From DATIJJ01 sp035478795 (lineage in GTDB: Bacteria; Pseudomonadota; Gammaproteobacteria; DSM-16500): 5,992 nt of DNA. The notes under the pieces are model-generated. The model made no database searches. It saw nothing but the letters and a program-made list of their open reading frames with translations, and was not told where the DNA came from. Numbering within the stretch: the first letter of the stretch is position 1; each line of letters starts with the position of its first letter. Of the stretch, positions 1 to 5,136 are shown in pieces. The stretch covers positions 1-5,992 of the forward strand of contig DATIJJ010000034.1 of NCBI GenBank assembly GCA_035478795.1, given 5' to 3'. The translations under genes were made by a program, and so were the position numbers.

Positions 1-157
1 AGGGACCATGGTGGATGGTGCGCGAATTTATTCTGCGCATGCGTATACACTGGCGCTCAGCTTATTGCCGCTGGGTATTTTTCTCGGGATAGTGTGTACC
101 TTGTGTTTGCGGGAAACGCATTGTGAAATTCATGTGGAAGACAGCGGGAATTCGTAA
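1..157 (+). CDS. MFS-type transporter, C-terminal end only (partial)
   Basis: An open frame starting at base 2 runs to a TAA at 155-157 and gives 51 residues. It begins with a polar stretch, continues into one strongly hydrophobic segment (LALSLLPLGIFLGIVCTLCL) and ends in a short charged cytoplasmic tail starting RETHCEIH. A last membrane helix followed by an R/K-E-T motif and a short polar tail is typical of the twelfth helix of major facilitator superfamily carriers, including the sugar/proline/betaine-like carriers common in Legionellales. The 5' part lies outside the window, so neither substrate nor start can be judged. The helix and stop are seen directly; the family name is inferred from one helix and the tail. 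Another polytopic membrane protein is possible. Confidence 0.55.
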   Translation, partial: GTMVDGARIYSAHAYTLALSLLPLGIFLGIVCTLCLRETHCEIHVEDSGNS

Positions 158-205
158 ATTTAAATCGTTATCATTTACGGCTCACTGATCCCTATCCTTG
201 CGTCA

Positions 206-228
206 TCCCGCCGTGCTTCCAGGCGGGA
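206..228. repeat. Short GC-rich palindrome (TCCCGCC...GGCGGGA)
   Basis: TCCCGCC at 206-212 is exactly repeated in inverse at 222-228, with a nine-base loop. The preceding CGTCA and following CCCAGCGCC resemble the dispersed 'GTCATCCCGC...GCGGGA-CCAG' intergenic palindromes I recall from several proteobacteria. It lies between the transporter end and the 3' end of the minus-strand small gene. Neither side has a T-run, so it does not look like a standard intrinsic terminator. The stem is seen directly; membership of a dispersed repeat family is inference. Confidence 0.5.
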
Positions 229-263
229 CCCAGCGCCTTTCGTTCAGCAAAACACGAATCGAT

Positions 264-560
264 TTATAACCGGCTTCTTGGAAGCTCAAAATTGGATTGA
301 TCATTCTGATAAGCCGCATCCGAATCCGGTTTTCTTGCGCGCTCTTTTTCATTTTCAACCGGAGACCAGAGAAGCAGTCCGCCCATCGCAGCATAACCCA
401 GGCTACGCATCACTTTTCCTTTTGGCGTCACGTCATCATTCTGATCTTTCTGCCCATCTCCATTCGCTTCTCTTATTGCTTCAAGAAGCGACGACACGCT
501 ATTCGCCCAAAAAAACAGGCCCATTCCTGCATTAAACAATCTACGCCCTGTTATCGCCAT
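264..560 (-). CDS. Small putative membrane protein downstream of rubredoxin
   Basis: I do not recognise this 98-residue protein. It has two short hydrophobic stretches, about residues 8-26 (LFNAGMGLFFWANSVSSLL) and 53-67 (SLGYAAMGGLLLWSP). They are separated by a polar, Asp/Asn-rich loop and followed by a charged tail of about 30 residues. This could be a two-helix hairpin membrane protein. The ATG at 560 is preceded by AGAGGGG at 566-572, five bases upstream, which supports this start. It begins 21 bases after the rubredoxin stop on the same strand, so the two are probably co-transcribed. The last codons fall in a small hairpin (GCTTC TTG GAAGC at 273-285), and repeat-like DNA starts just beyond the stop, so the natural C-terminus may have been changed by repeat insertion. 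A long antisense frame overlaps it, but the Shine-Dalgarno and operon position favour this strand. It could be non-functional. Confidence 0.55.
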   Translation of the reverse strand: MAITGRRLFNAGMGLFFWANSVSSLLEAIREANGDGQKDQNDDVTPKGKVMRSLGYAAMGGLLLWSPVENEKERARKPDSDAAYQNDQSNFELPRSRL

Positions 561-581
561 ACCATCCCCTCTTTGCGTTAT

Positions 582-755
582 TTATCCAATCACAACCATC
601 TCAAAATCATCCTTTGTTGCACCGCATTCCGGGCATTGCCAGGCCATAGGCACATCGTCCCACCGCGTACCGGGAAGAATACCATCCTCCGGCCAGCCCT
701 TTTCTTCATCATAAATATAACCACACAACAAACACATATACCGCTTGTAAGACAT
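582..755 (-). CDS. Rubredoxin
   Basis: This 57-residue protein is a complete rubredoxin, a small soluble one-electron carrier with a single iron bound by four cysteines. The ligands are Cys8 and Cys11 in CLLCGYIYD and Cys41 and Cys44 in CPECGATKDDFE. The usual family features lie between them: the G-x-x-PGT loop (GILPGT, 25-30), the WDD-P segment and the Trp before the second knuckle. Length matches the normal 52-58 residues, with no extra domain. The ATG at 753-755 is preceded by AGGAGA at 761-766, five bases upstream, and by a good sigma70-type promoter. The gene is divergent from hemL and followed by a small membrane-protein gene. Rubredoxins serve alkane hydroxylases, oxygen and superoxide reductases and other oxidases; nothing here identifies the partner. 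In some gammaproteobacteria (Xanthomonadaceae, from memory) a rubredoxin lies near thiE-hemL, so the link with hemL may be ancestral. Confidence 0.96.
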   Translation of the reverse strand: MSYKRYMCLLCGYIYDEEKGWPEDGILPGTRWDDVPMAWQCPECGATKDDFEMVVIG

Positions 756-781
756 TTGTTTCTCCTCGCGTCCATTTCAAC

Positions 782-787
782 TATAAT
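782..787 (+). promoter_or_regulatory. Candidate -10 box for hemL
   Basis: A perfect TATAAT lies 53 bases upstream of the hemL start, predicting a leader of about 45 bases. No good -35 hexamer lies at 16-18 bases (the nearest, TTGTTT at 756-761, is 20 bases away), so the promoter may be weak or activator-dependent. It overlaps the transcribed region of the divergent rubredoxin promoter, so the two could interfere. Confidence 0.4.
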
Positions 788-798
788 CAGCCGCGCAA

Positions 799-828
799 AT
801 TATACTTCATGATGAGCCATCCTGTTAA
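799..828 (-). promoter_or_regulatory. Sigma70-type promoter for rubredoxin
   Basis: On the minus strand, TTAACA (828-823) is separated by 18 bases from a perfect TATAAT (804-799). Transcription would start near 790, about 35 bases upstream of the rubredoxin ATG and its AGGAGA site. The -35 box lies beside the hemL Shine-Dalgarno (830-833), so the divergent promoter and the hemL leader share the same DNA. Boxes are seen directly; activity is inferred. Confidence 0.6.
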
Positions 829-840
829 CGGAGAATTTGA

Positions 841-2133
841 ATGTCCCGATCAAGCGATTTATTCGCCCGTGCCAGACACACCATTCCAGGCGGTGTCAAC
901 TCACCCGTCCGCGCATTTAACGGCGTGGGGGGCGATCCGCTTTTTCTAAAGGCCGGCCATGGAGCGTATGTCATTGATGCGGATGATAAAGAATATGTGG
1001 ATTATGTCGGATCGTGGGGACCGATGATTGCAGGACATGCCCATCCGCATATTGTGAATGCCGTCACTGAATGCGTCAAAAAAGGGTTAAGTTTTGGTGC
1101 ACCGACAGAGGGCGAAATTCGTCTGGCTGAAAAAATCGGCGAACTCATGCCCTCCATCGAACAAGTGCGCATGGTCAACTCCGGGACGGAAGCCACCATG
1201 AGCGCCATTCGCCTCGCCCGGGGTTTTACAAAACGCAACAAAATCATCAAATTTGCCGGTTGTTATCATGGCCATTCTGATTCGCTGCTCGTGCAAGCTG
1301 GCTCAGGCGCACTGACTCTCGGCATACCGAGTTCCGCAGGCGTCCCTGACAGTATCGTGCAACACACGCTGGTTGCAGAATTCAATCAACCCGATACCGT
1401 AAAAATTTTATTTGAAAAATACCCCGATGATATCGCTGCCATCATTGTCGAACCCGTCGCTGGCAACATGAATTGCGTACCACCCGCACCCGGATTTTTA
1501 TCTGCCTTGCGCGCACTGTGCGATACGTACGGCAGTGTGCTGATTTTCGATGAGGTAATGACGGGTTTTCGTGTGGCATTGGGCGGTGCACAAGATTATT
1601 ATCAGGTCAAACCTGATTTGACGACATTGGGTAAAATTATTGGCGGCGGCATGCCTGTGGGTGCATTCGGCGGGCGAAAGGATATTATGCAATGCATTGC
1701 GCCACTCGGTCCCGTCTATCAGGCAGGTACGTTATCAGGAAATCCGGTCGCGATGGCAGCAGGTCTTGCGAGTCTTGAACTCATTTCAGCACCGGGTTTT
1801 TTTGACAAAATCACACACACTACAAAACAGCTCCTGCATGGTTTGACTGAACGGGCGCATGCGGCTGACATTCCTTTTCTGACAACATCCGTCGGCAGCA
1901 TGTTCGGTCTTTTTTTTACGGATGCAACCGAAATAAAAACATATCATGACGTTAAACAATGTGACGTCACACGTTTCAAACCCTTTTTTCACGGCATGTT
2001 ACAGGAAGGTATTTATCTTGCACCATCCGCTTTTGAAGCCGGTTTTGTTTCATCGATGCACGGAGAAAAAGAAATCCGGAAAACATGGGCGGCGGCTGAA
2101 AAAACATTTGCAGCGCTTAAAGTGCCGGCTTGA
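841..2133 (+). CDS. hemL: Glutamate-1-semialdehyde 2,1-aminomutase (HemL)
   Basis: HemL converts glutamate-1-semialdehyde, supplied by glutamyl-tRNA reductase HemA, into 5-aminolevulinate. It is a cytosolic PLP enzyme at the start of C5-pathway tetrapyrrole synthesis. The 430-residue product is full length and carries the family signatures in order: PGGVNSPVRAF near residue 16, the phosphate-binding SGTEA at 114-118, GCYHGHSD near 141, FDEVMTGFR with the PLP-ring aspartate Asp237, and the Schiff-base lysine Lys265 in LGKIIGGGMPVGAFGGR. Next come the TLSGNP motif and the small C-terminal domain. Lys265 coincides with the E. coli enzyme's numbering. The ATG is preceded by GGAG at 830-833, seven bases upstream. 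The last 17 bases overlap the 3' end of hemJ on the other strand, leaving no room for a conventional terminator. It is divergent from rubredoxin. The frame is intact and the call is secure. Confidence 0.98.
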   Translation: MSRSSDLFARARHTIPGGVNSPVRAFNGVGGDPLFLKAGHGAYVIDADDKEYVDYVGSWGPMIAGHAHPHIVNAVTECVKKGLSFGAPTEGEIRLAEKIGELMPSIEQVRMVNSGTEATMSAIRLARGFTKRNKIIKFAGCYHGHSDSLLVQAGSGALTLGIPSSAGVPDSIVQHTLVAEFNQPDTVKILFEKYPDDIAAIIVEPVAGNMNCVPPAPGFLSALRALCDTYGSVLIFDEVMTGFRVALGGAQDYYQVKPDLTTLGKIIGGGMPVGAFGGRKDIMQCIAPLGPVYQAGTLSGNPVAMAAGLASLELISAPGFFDKITHTTKQLLHGLTERAHAADIPFLTTSVGSMFGLFFTDATEIKTYHDVKQCDVTRFKPFFHGMLQEGIYLAPSAFEAGFVSSMHGEKEIRKTWAAAEKTFAALKVPA

Positions 2134-2542
2134 TGACAGCCAGTATCACGATTGCAATCAAAAACACGGTGGGCATTTCATTCAGCCAGCGATAAAAAAC
2201 CGGGCCGTGTCTGTTTTTATCCCGCAAAAAATCATGCAGTAATTTGCCGAGATAAATATGATAGAACACCAGCAACAAAACGAGAGCCAGCTTGATTTGC
2301 AACCAGGTCATTTGTAAATACGCTGCAGGATGATTCCAGATCATCCCAAGGCCAAAAAAAATCGTCAATAATGCACCTGGCGTCATGATGGCATAAAACA
2401 ATTTTTTTTCCATGATTTTAAAACGATCCTGGCTGATCCTGTCATCGGCGCTCGCATGGTAAACGTATAATCGCGGCAGGTAAAACAACCCGCCAAACCA
2501 GGTGACCATAAAAATAAGATGAAACGCCTTGAGCCAGAGCAT
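2117..2542 (-). CDS. hemJ: Protoporphyrinogen IX oxidase HemJ
   Basis: HemJ is the integral-membrane protoporphyrinogen IX oxidase that replaces HemG or HemY in many proteobacteria and cyanobacteria, forming protoporphyrin IX in the penultimate step of heme synthesis. The 141-residue protein matches the family along its length. The first helix holds His8 in KAFHLIFMVTWFGGLFYLPRL, followed by VYH. A conserved MEKKLFYAIMTPGALLT segment leads into helix two. Helix three carries Lys84 in WLQIKLALVLLL and a YH at 94-95. The C-terminus has RWLNEMP before the fourth helix and the usual VIKPAL ending. Four helices are predicted at about 3-23, 50-70, 80-100 and 115-137. The ATG is preceded by AAGGAG at 2548-2553, five bases upstream. 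The gene is convergent with and overlaps hemL, and is divergent from erpA. The UPF0093/CopD-like alternative is the same fold; the motifs favour HemJ. Confidence 0.93.
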   Translation of the reverse strand: MLWLKAFHLIFMVTWFGGLFYLPRLYVYHASADDRISQDRFKIMEKKLFYAIMTPGALLTIFFGLGMIWNHPAAYLQMTWLQIKLALVLLLVFYHIYLGKLLHDFLRDKNRHGPVFYRWLNEMPTVFLIAIVILAVIKPAL

Positions 2543-2580
2543 GGAATCTCCTTCCTGTTTCTTGCATGAGCCGTATTATG

Positions 2581-2586
2581 TATAAT
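2581..2586 (+). promoter_or_regulatory. Candidate -10 box for erpA-ridA
   Basis: A perfect TATAAT stands 30 bases before the erpA GTG, with TG directly upstream. No convincing -35 hexamer is visible at 16-18 bases. The 73 bases between the hemJ and erpA starts must also contain the hemJ promoter on the other strand, for which I see no clear box pair. An Fe-S-responsive operator such as an IscR site could be here but is not evident by eye. Confidence 0.4.
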
Positions 2587-2615
2587 GCTTTGCTTAAAAT
2601 ACAGAGGTAACTTGC

Positions 2616-2990
2616 GTGAGTGCACCCTTAATCTTCACCCTGAATGCAGCAGCCAAAGTCCGGGAATTGATCCTGGAAGAAGGCAATTTCAATTTAAAAT
2701 TACGAGCTTATGTGACAGGCGGCGGTTGTTCGGGATTTCAATACGGTTTTACTTTTGATGAAACGGTGAATGAAGATGATACGGTCATCACCAAAGTATT
2801 GGATGACGATAAATCCGATGAAGAAGGTGAAGGTGGCCATGCCGTGCAATTATTGGTTGATCCCATGAGTTTTCAGTATTTGGCGGGGGCCGAGATTGAT
2901 TATAAAGAAGATATTGAAGGGGCCCAGTTTATTATTCGCAATCCAAACGCCAAAACCACCTGTGGTTGCGGGTCATCGTTTTCAGCATAA
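2616..2990 (+). CDS. erpA: A-type iron-sulfur carrier ErpA
   Basis: ErpA accepts a nascent Fe-S cluster from the assembly scaffold and delivers it to client enzymes, including isoprenoid-pathway enzymes. The 124-residue protein has the A-type carrier cysteines: Cys38 in VTGGGCSGFQYGF and Cys116/Cys118 in NPNAKTTCGCGSSF. The core is close to E. coli ErpA as I remember it (GFTFDE, VDPMSFQYLAGAEIDY, GAQFIIRNPNAK). Relative to that protein (114 residues) it has an extra acidic stretch of about ten residues near 63-75 (DDDKSDEEGEGGHA), between two core strands, so a loop insertion that should leave the fold intact. The start is GTG at 2616, supported by AGAGG at 2603-2607, eight bases upstream; no better in-frame start is seen. 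The stop codon overlaps the ridA Shine-Dalgarno, so the two form an operon. The paralogue IscA is the main alternative; the long NPNAK-T-CGCG ending favours ErpA. Confidence 0.92.
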   Translation: MSAPLIFTLNAAAKVRELILEEGNFNLKLRAYVTGGGCSGFQYGFTFDETVNEDDTVITKVLDDDKSDEEGEGGHAVQLLVDPMSFQYLAGAEIDYKEDIEGAQFIIRNPNAKTTCGCGSSFSA

Positions 2991-3004
2991 GGAATTCAAT
3001 CACA

Positions 3005-3391
3005 ATGCGTAATATTATCCATACGGAAAAAGCACCGGCTGCCATTGGCAGTTATTCCCAGGGTGTTTTTGCCGGTAACCTGTTGTTTCTTTCAGGTCAG
3101 GTGCCGCTGGATCCCCAAACCATGACCCTGGTCGAAGGCGATATTTCACGACATGTCGTCCAGGTCTTTGAAAATATTAAAAACGTATTGGAAGCAGCTC
3201 ATAGCACGCTCGATAATGTTGTCAAATTGACAGTCTATCTCACTGATTTATCGGATGTTCATGCAGTGAATGAAGGGATTGCCCATTACTTTAAACAACC
3301 TTTTCCGGCGCGGACGACCATTCAGGTGGCCGGGTTACCCAAAAATGCTCGTATCGAAATCGAGGCCATCGCCATTAAAAATGAAAAATGA
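3005..3391 (+). CDS. ridA: Reactive intermediate/imine deaminase RidA
   Basis: RidA hydrolyses reactive enamine/imine intermediates such as 2-aminoacrylate released by PLP-dependent dehydratases, preventing damage to other PLP enzymes. The 128-residue product is the normal length of this trimeric cytosolic protein (YjgF/YER057c/UK114). Family landmarks include APAAIGSYSQG at 10-20 with Tyr17, FLSGQVPLDP at 28-37, the carboxylate-binding arginine in FPARTT (Arg103, equivalent to Arg105 of Salmonella RidA) and Glu120 in RIEIEAIA. I chose ATG 3005, not the upstream in-frame ATG at 2966, because the latter lies inside erpA and the 3005 start gives the canonical N-terminus. AAGGAA at 2989-2994 is ten bases upstream. 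Only 14 bases separate it from erpA. Adjacent PLP enzymes such as HemL are possible beneficiaries, but that is only proximity. The two catalytic residues seen support an active deaminase. Confidence 0.95.
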   Translation: MRNIIHTEKAPAAIGSYSQGVFAGNLLFLSGQVPLDPQTMTLVEGDISRHVVQVFENIKNVLEAAHSTLDNVVKLTVYLTDLSDVHAVNEGIAHYFKQPFPARTTIQVAGLPKNARIEIEAIAIKNEK

Positions 3392-3397
3392 GCGTCT

Positions 3398-3436
3398 GTT
3401 AAGCAAATCTTAAGGATTTGCTAATAAAACATTAAG
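3398..3436 (+). promoter_or_regulatory. Candidate PmrA/BasR-like operator: four hexamers in 11-base phase
   Basis: Four related hexamers occur at exact 11-base intervals: GTTAAG (3398-3403), CTTAAG (3409-3414), GCTAAT (3420-3425) and ATTAAG (3431-3436), each separated by five bases. The known PmrA/BasR box of enterobacteria is a direct repeat of the type YTTAAK-N5-YTTAAK, and Legionella and Coxiella PmrA sites are TTAAT direct repeats with similar phasing. The first pair deviates from that pattern only at its first base. The array ends just where a -35 region is expected for the gene at 3490. Spacing and bases are seen directly; the regulator is inferred. The array also contains an 8-bp inverted repeat (AGCAAATC/GATTTGCT, 3402-3422), which could alternatively be a weak ridA terminator, but no T-run follows. 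Confidence 0.5.
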
Positions 3437-3437
3437 A

Positions 3438-3482
3438 CTCGTTCTGTAAGATGTACAAATAATACACATCCTACAAAACGAG
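3438..3482. promoter_or_regulatory. Long imperfect dyad over promoter and ribosome binding site
   Basis: Seventeen-base arms at 3438-3454 (CTCGTTCTGTAAGATGT) and 3466-3482 (ACATCCTACAAAACGAG) are inverted copies with two mismatches, separated by an AT-rich 11-base loop. The 3' arm ends within the Shine-Dalgarno GAGG (3480-3483), six bases before the GTG start. Possible -10 hexamers, TACAAA (3454-3459) and AATAAT (3458-3463), fall in the loop region. If transcription starts just after these, the hairpin cannot form in RNA and the dyad would act as a DNA operator. If transcription starts further upstream, it would sequester the ribosome site. The two roles cannot be separated by reading. Confidence 0.5.
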
Positions 3483-3489
3483 GTCTGCC

Positions 3490-3867
3490 GTGAAAAAATT
3501 AATCGCCACAACCGCTTGCGCTCTGATGACATCACTCAGCCCATTGGCTAAAGCTGATCCTGCCGCAAACCTGCAGATTAAAATATCGGGCACCAGCCAA
3601 AGCAATACTTACTTCCTCTGTCTGGATGGCGTCGGTTGTGTCAGCATGTTCGCAGCCGATCACGGTAAAAAATATCCTCTGACGCCGGGTCAGATTGAGC
3701 GTATTTTTATGGTGAATCGTTCCAACCTTCGCACCTATTTTCAGCCATTACCGGCATCCTGCAATGTGACTGTTAATGCAAATCAGACACTCATTGTGAA
3801 AGGAAAAGTCGTGCATGGTGCAAATGACAATGCGCATATTGATCATCTGGAATGTTCGGTGGCGTAA
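3490..3867 (+). CDS. Secreted small four-cysteine protein, unknown function
   Basis: I do not recognise a family. The 125-residue product starts with a clear Sec signal peptide: MKK, a hydrophobic core through about residue 19, and an AKA-type cleavage site after residue 22, leaving ADPAANLQ or DPAANLQ at the mature end. The mature part is about 103 residues and contains four cysteines (44, 50, 91, 122). These could form two disulfides in the periplasm or outside the cell. There is no lipobox, no further membrane segment and no recognisable catalytic motif; alternating hydrophobic residues suggest a small beta-rich fold. The start is GTG at 3490 with GAGG at 3480-3483; no alternative start would keep the signal peptide. 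It is monocistronic, with 98 bases upstream containing a phased TTAAG array and a dyad, which suggests regulated expression. 'Secreted' is well supported; function is unknown. Confidence 0.85.
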   Translation: MKKLIATTACALMTSLSPLAKADPAANLQIKISGTSQSNTYFLCLDGVGCVSMFAADHGKKYPLTPGQIERIFMVNRSNLRTYFQPLPASCNVTVNANQTLIVKGKVVHGANDNAHIDHLECSVA

Positions 3868-3877
3868 TTAATTTATC

Positions 3878-3897
3878 ACTTGATCAGACTTGATTAG
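3878..3897 (+). promoter_or_regulatory. Tandem 10-base repeat upstream of the oxygenase gene
   Basis: ACTTGATCAG (3878-3887) is followed immediately by ACTTGATTAG (3888-3897), nine of ten bases identical, so CTTGAT recurs one helical turn apart. The second copy overlaps the candidate -35 hexamer. Such an arrangement suits a dimeric response regulator binding direct repeats. It resembles the PmrA-type pattern less closely than the array at 3398-3436, because the spacing is 10 and not 11 and the core is TTGAT and not TTAAT. Confidence 0.35.
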
Positions 3898-3917
3898 TTG
3901 TCAATATCCCATAAAAT
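3890..3917 (+). promoter_or_regulatory. Promoter for the oxygenase gene
   Basis: TTGATT (3890-3895) and TAAAAT (3912-3917) are 16 bases apart, each close to the sigma70 consensus, giving a leader of about 25 bases. The leader then has a run of seven T (3926-3932 region) and AGGGA (3934-3938), nine bases before the ATG at 3948. Confidence 0.5.
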
Positions 3918-3947
3918 ACGCGTTTGTTTTTTTAGGGATATCAAACA

Positions 3948-5120
3948 ATGCTAAACAGATTTGCGAGAAAAATAGCAGGAATAGCGAGCTCTCCTGTCAG
4001 AAAACTGGCAACAACGACAACAACCTCCGAACCGGTTTTACCCCATGTCGATTTTTCGCTTCCTGCGCCTGATTTTAACCGGCATGCATTTGCCGGACTT
4101 GCAAAAGCAGGTGGCCTTATCATCAATAATCTGGAGAAATCCTTTTCCTCTTCAACAGGTTATTTGTTTGAAGCCTATGCCAGTTTTCTTCGCCAGTCCA
4201 AAGGGAAAAAAAAACCTTTTTTCGGTACCAATGATCCTACCGCCTATCATGGCTATTATCCTGCAGAGACTTTTTTATTGGGCACAAAAGGCGTTGACAG
4301 GTTTGTCATCCCTCGAAATTCGCTGGGTTATACCATACATCCTCTACCCGATCCTGTGTATGCAAAATTTGGCATGCAAGAAAAATCCGATGAACTCCAT
4401 GAAACAACAGCAGTGATATTTCAAAAAATGTTGGGTGCGATGGAATCCGGTTTGGATCTGCCTGACAATGCGTTGAGAACCCTGTTTCGTTTTCCTTCTG
4501 CCATGTCATTAATCGACAGACATTTGCCCGTTACACAAGAAAAATTACAATCGTGGATTCCTCTCAAAAAACTGACAAAAACAGACGATGGTCGAATTGA
4601 ATCTTTTCTGGCACATCAAGACCTTTCCGCTTTTACGGTGCTGGTTTATCAAAACAATCGGTGCCAGGGGTTTGAGCTGAATACTTCTCCGAAAGGAACA
4701 GCTCCAACATTTAAGCCGTTGGGCTTAAAAGAAAATAATCCTTACAATCTTCAGCTCGTTGTACTGGCCGGAACCATGGTGGAAACACTCACCAATGGAA
4801 AAGTGAAAGCACCAGAACATCGTGTGGTGATTGAGCCGATGAAAAAAGACGTACCTTTTTATCGAACGCTGTACAGTACGTTTTTTTCTCCGAATCCGGA
4901 TGTTAAGGAATTAAAACCGCTCCTGACATCCACTGAAAGACCCAATTATCCACCGATATCGCTCAAACATTATTTTGACGACCATGCAAAAAAATATACG
5001 GCCGACGGAGAGGCAAATGCAGTCAATAAACTTTCTCAGGAAGAGCTGGATCGTTATCCAAAAGAGTGTGACATTGTAAGGGAAGAAACACTTTCAGGGA
5101 CAGTTTTCAGGAGGAGATAA
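3948..5120 (+). CDS. Isopenicillin-N-synthase-like Fe(II)/2-oxoglutarate oxygenase with extra termini
   Basis: The 390-residue protein resembles the isopenicillin N synthase/plant-type 2-oxoglutarate dioxygenase family. An N-terminal DIOX_N-like segment starts at LPHVDFSLP (about 31-39) and continues into KAGGLIINN. The double-stranded beta-helix core carries the iron-binding triad His223 and Asp225 (AHQDLSAFTVL) and His291 (APEHRVVIE). The conserved co-substrate arginine is Arg306 in YRTLYSTFFSPNPD. In most relatives this arginine begins an R-x-S motif; here position 308 is Leu, so 2-oxoglutarate binding may be altered, or the enzyme may, like IPNS, not use 2-oxoglutarate. The usual family ending (PNYPPISLKHYF) finishes near 343-350 and is followed by about 40 extra hydrophilic residues with QEELDRYPKE and a final RRR. 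The first 26 residues are basic with no acidic residue. The ATG is preceded by AGGGA at 3934-3938. The gene stands alone. Substrate is unknown; fold and metal site are well supported. Confidence 0.85.
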   Translation: MLNRFARKIAGIASSPVRKLATTTTTSEPVLPHVDFSLPAPDFNRHAFAGLAKAGGLIINNLEKSFSSSTGYLFEAYASFLRQSKGKKKPFFGTNDPTAYHGYYPAETFLLGTKGVDRFVIPRNSLGYTIHPLPDPVYAKFGMQEKSDELHETTAVIFQKMLGAMESGLDLPDNALRTLFRFPSAMSLIDRHLPVTQEKLQSWIPLKKLTKTDDGRIESFLAHQDLSAFTVLVYQNNRCQGFELNTSPKGTAPTFKPLGLKENNPYNLQLVVLAGTMVETLTNGKVKAPEHRVVIEPMKKDVPFYRTLYSTFFSPNPDVKELKPLLTSTERPNYPPISLKHYFDDHAKKYTADGEANAVNKLSQEELDRYPKECDIVREETLSGTVFRRR

Positions 5121-5136
5121 CAACTCAACCCAAATA

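Noticed and set aside
297..812. 171-codon open frame on the plus strand
   Set aside because: It is antisense to the rubredoxin and small membrane-protein genes, lacks a good ribosome site, and its translation shows no domain. Rubredoxin on the opposite strand is unmistakable.
2966..3004. Upstream in-frame ATG extending RidA by 13 residues
   Set aside because: It lies inside erpA, has no suitable ribosome site, and the extension is absent from the RidA family; ATG 3005 gives the standard N-terminus.
3402..3422. 8-bp inverted repeat after ridA as an intrinsic terminator
   Set aside because: The stem is AT-rich and followed by AATAAAAC, not a T-run. Its bases also belong to the phased hexamer array, so I treat it mainly as part of that array.
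3948..4025. Basic N-terminus of the oxygenase as a Sec or Tat signal peptide
   Set aside because: There is no continuous hydrophobic core and no twin-arginine motif. It resembles a basic amphipathic segment, so it was kept only as a speculative targeting signal.
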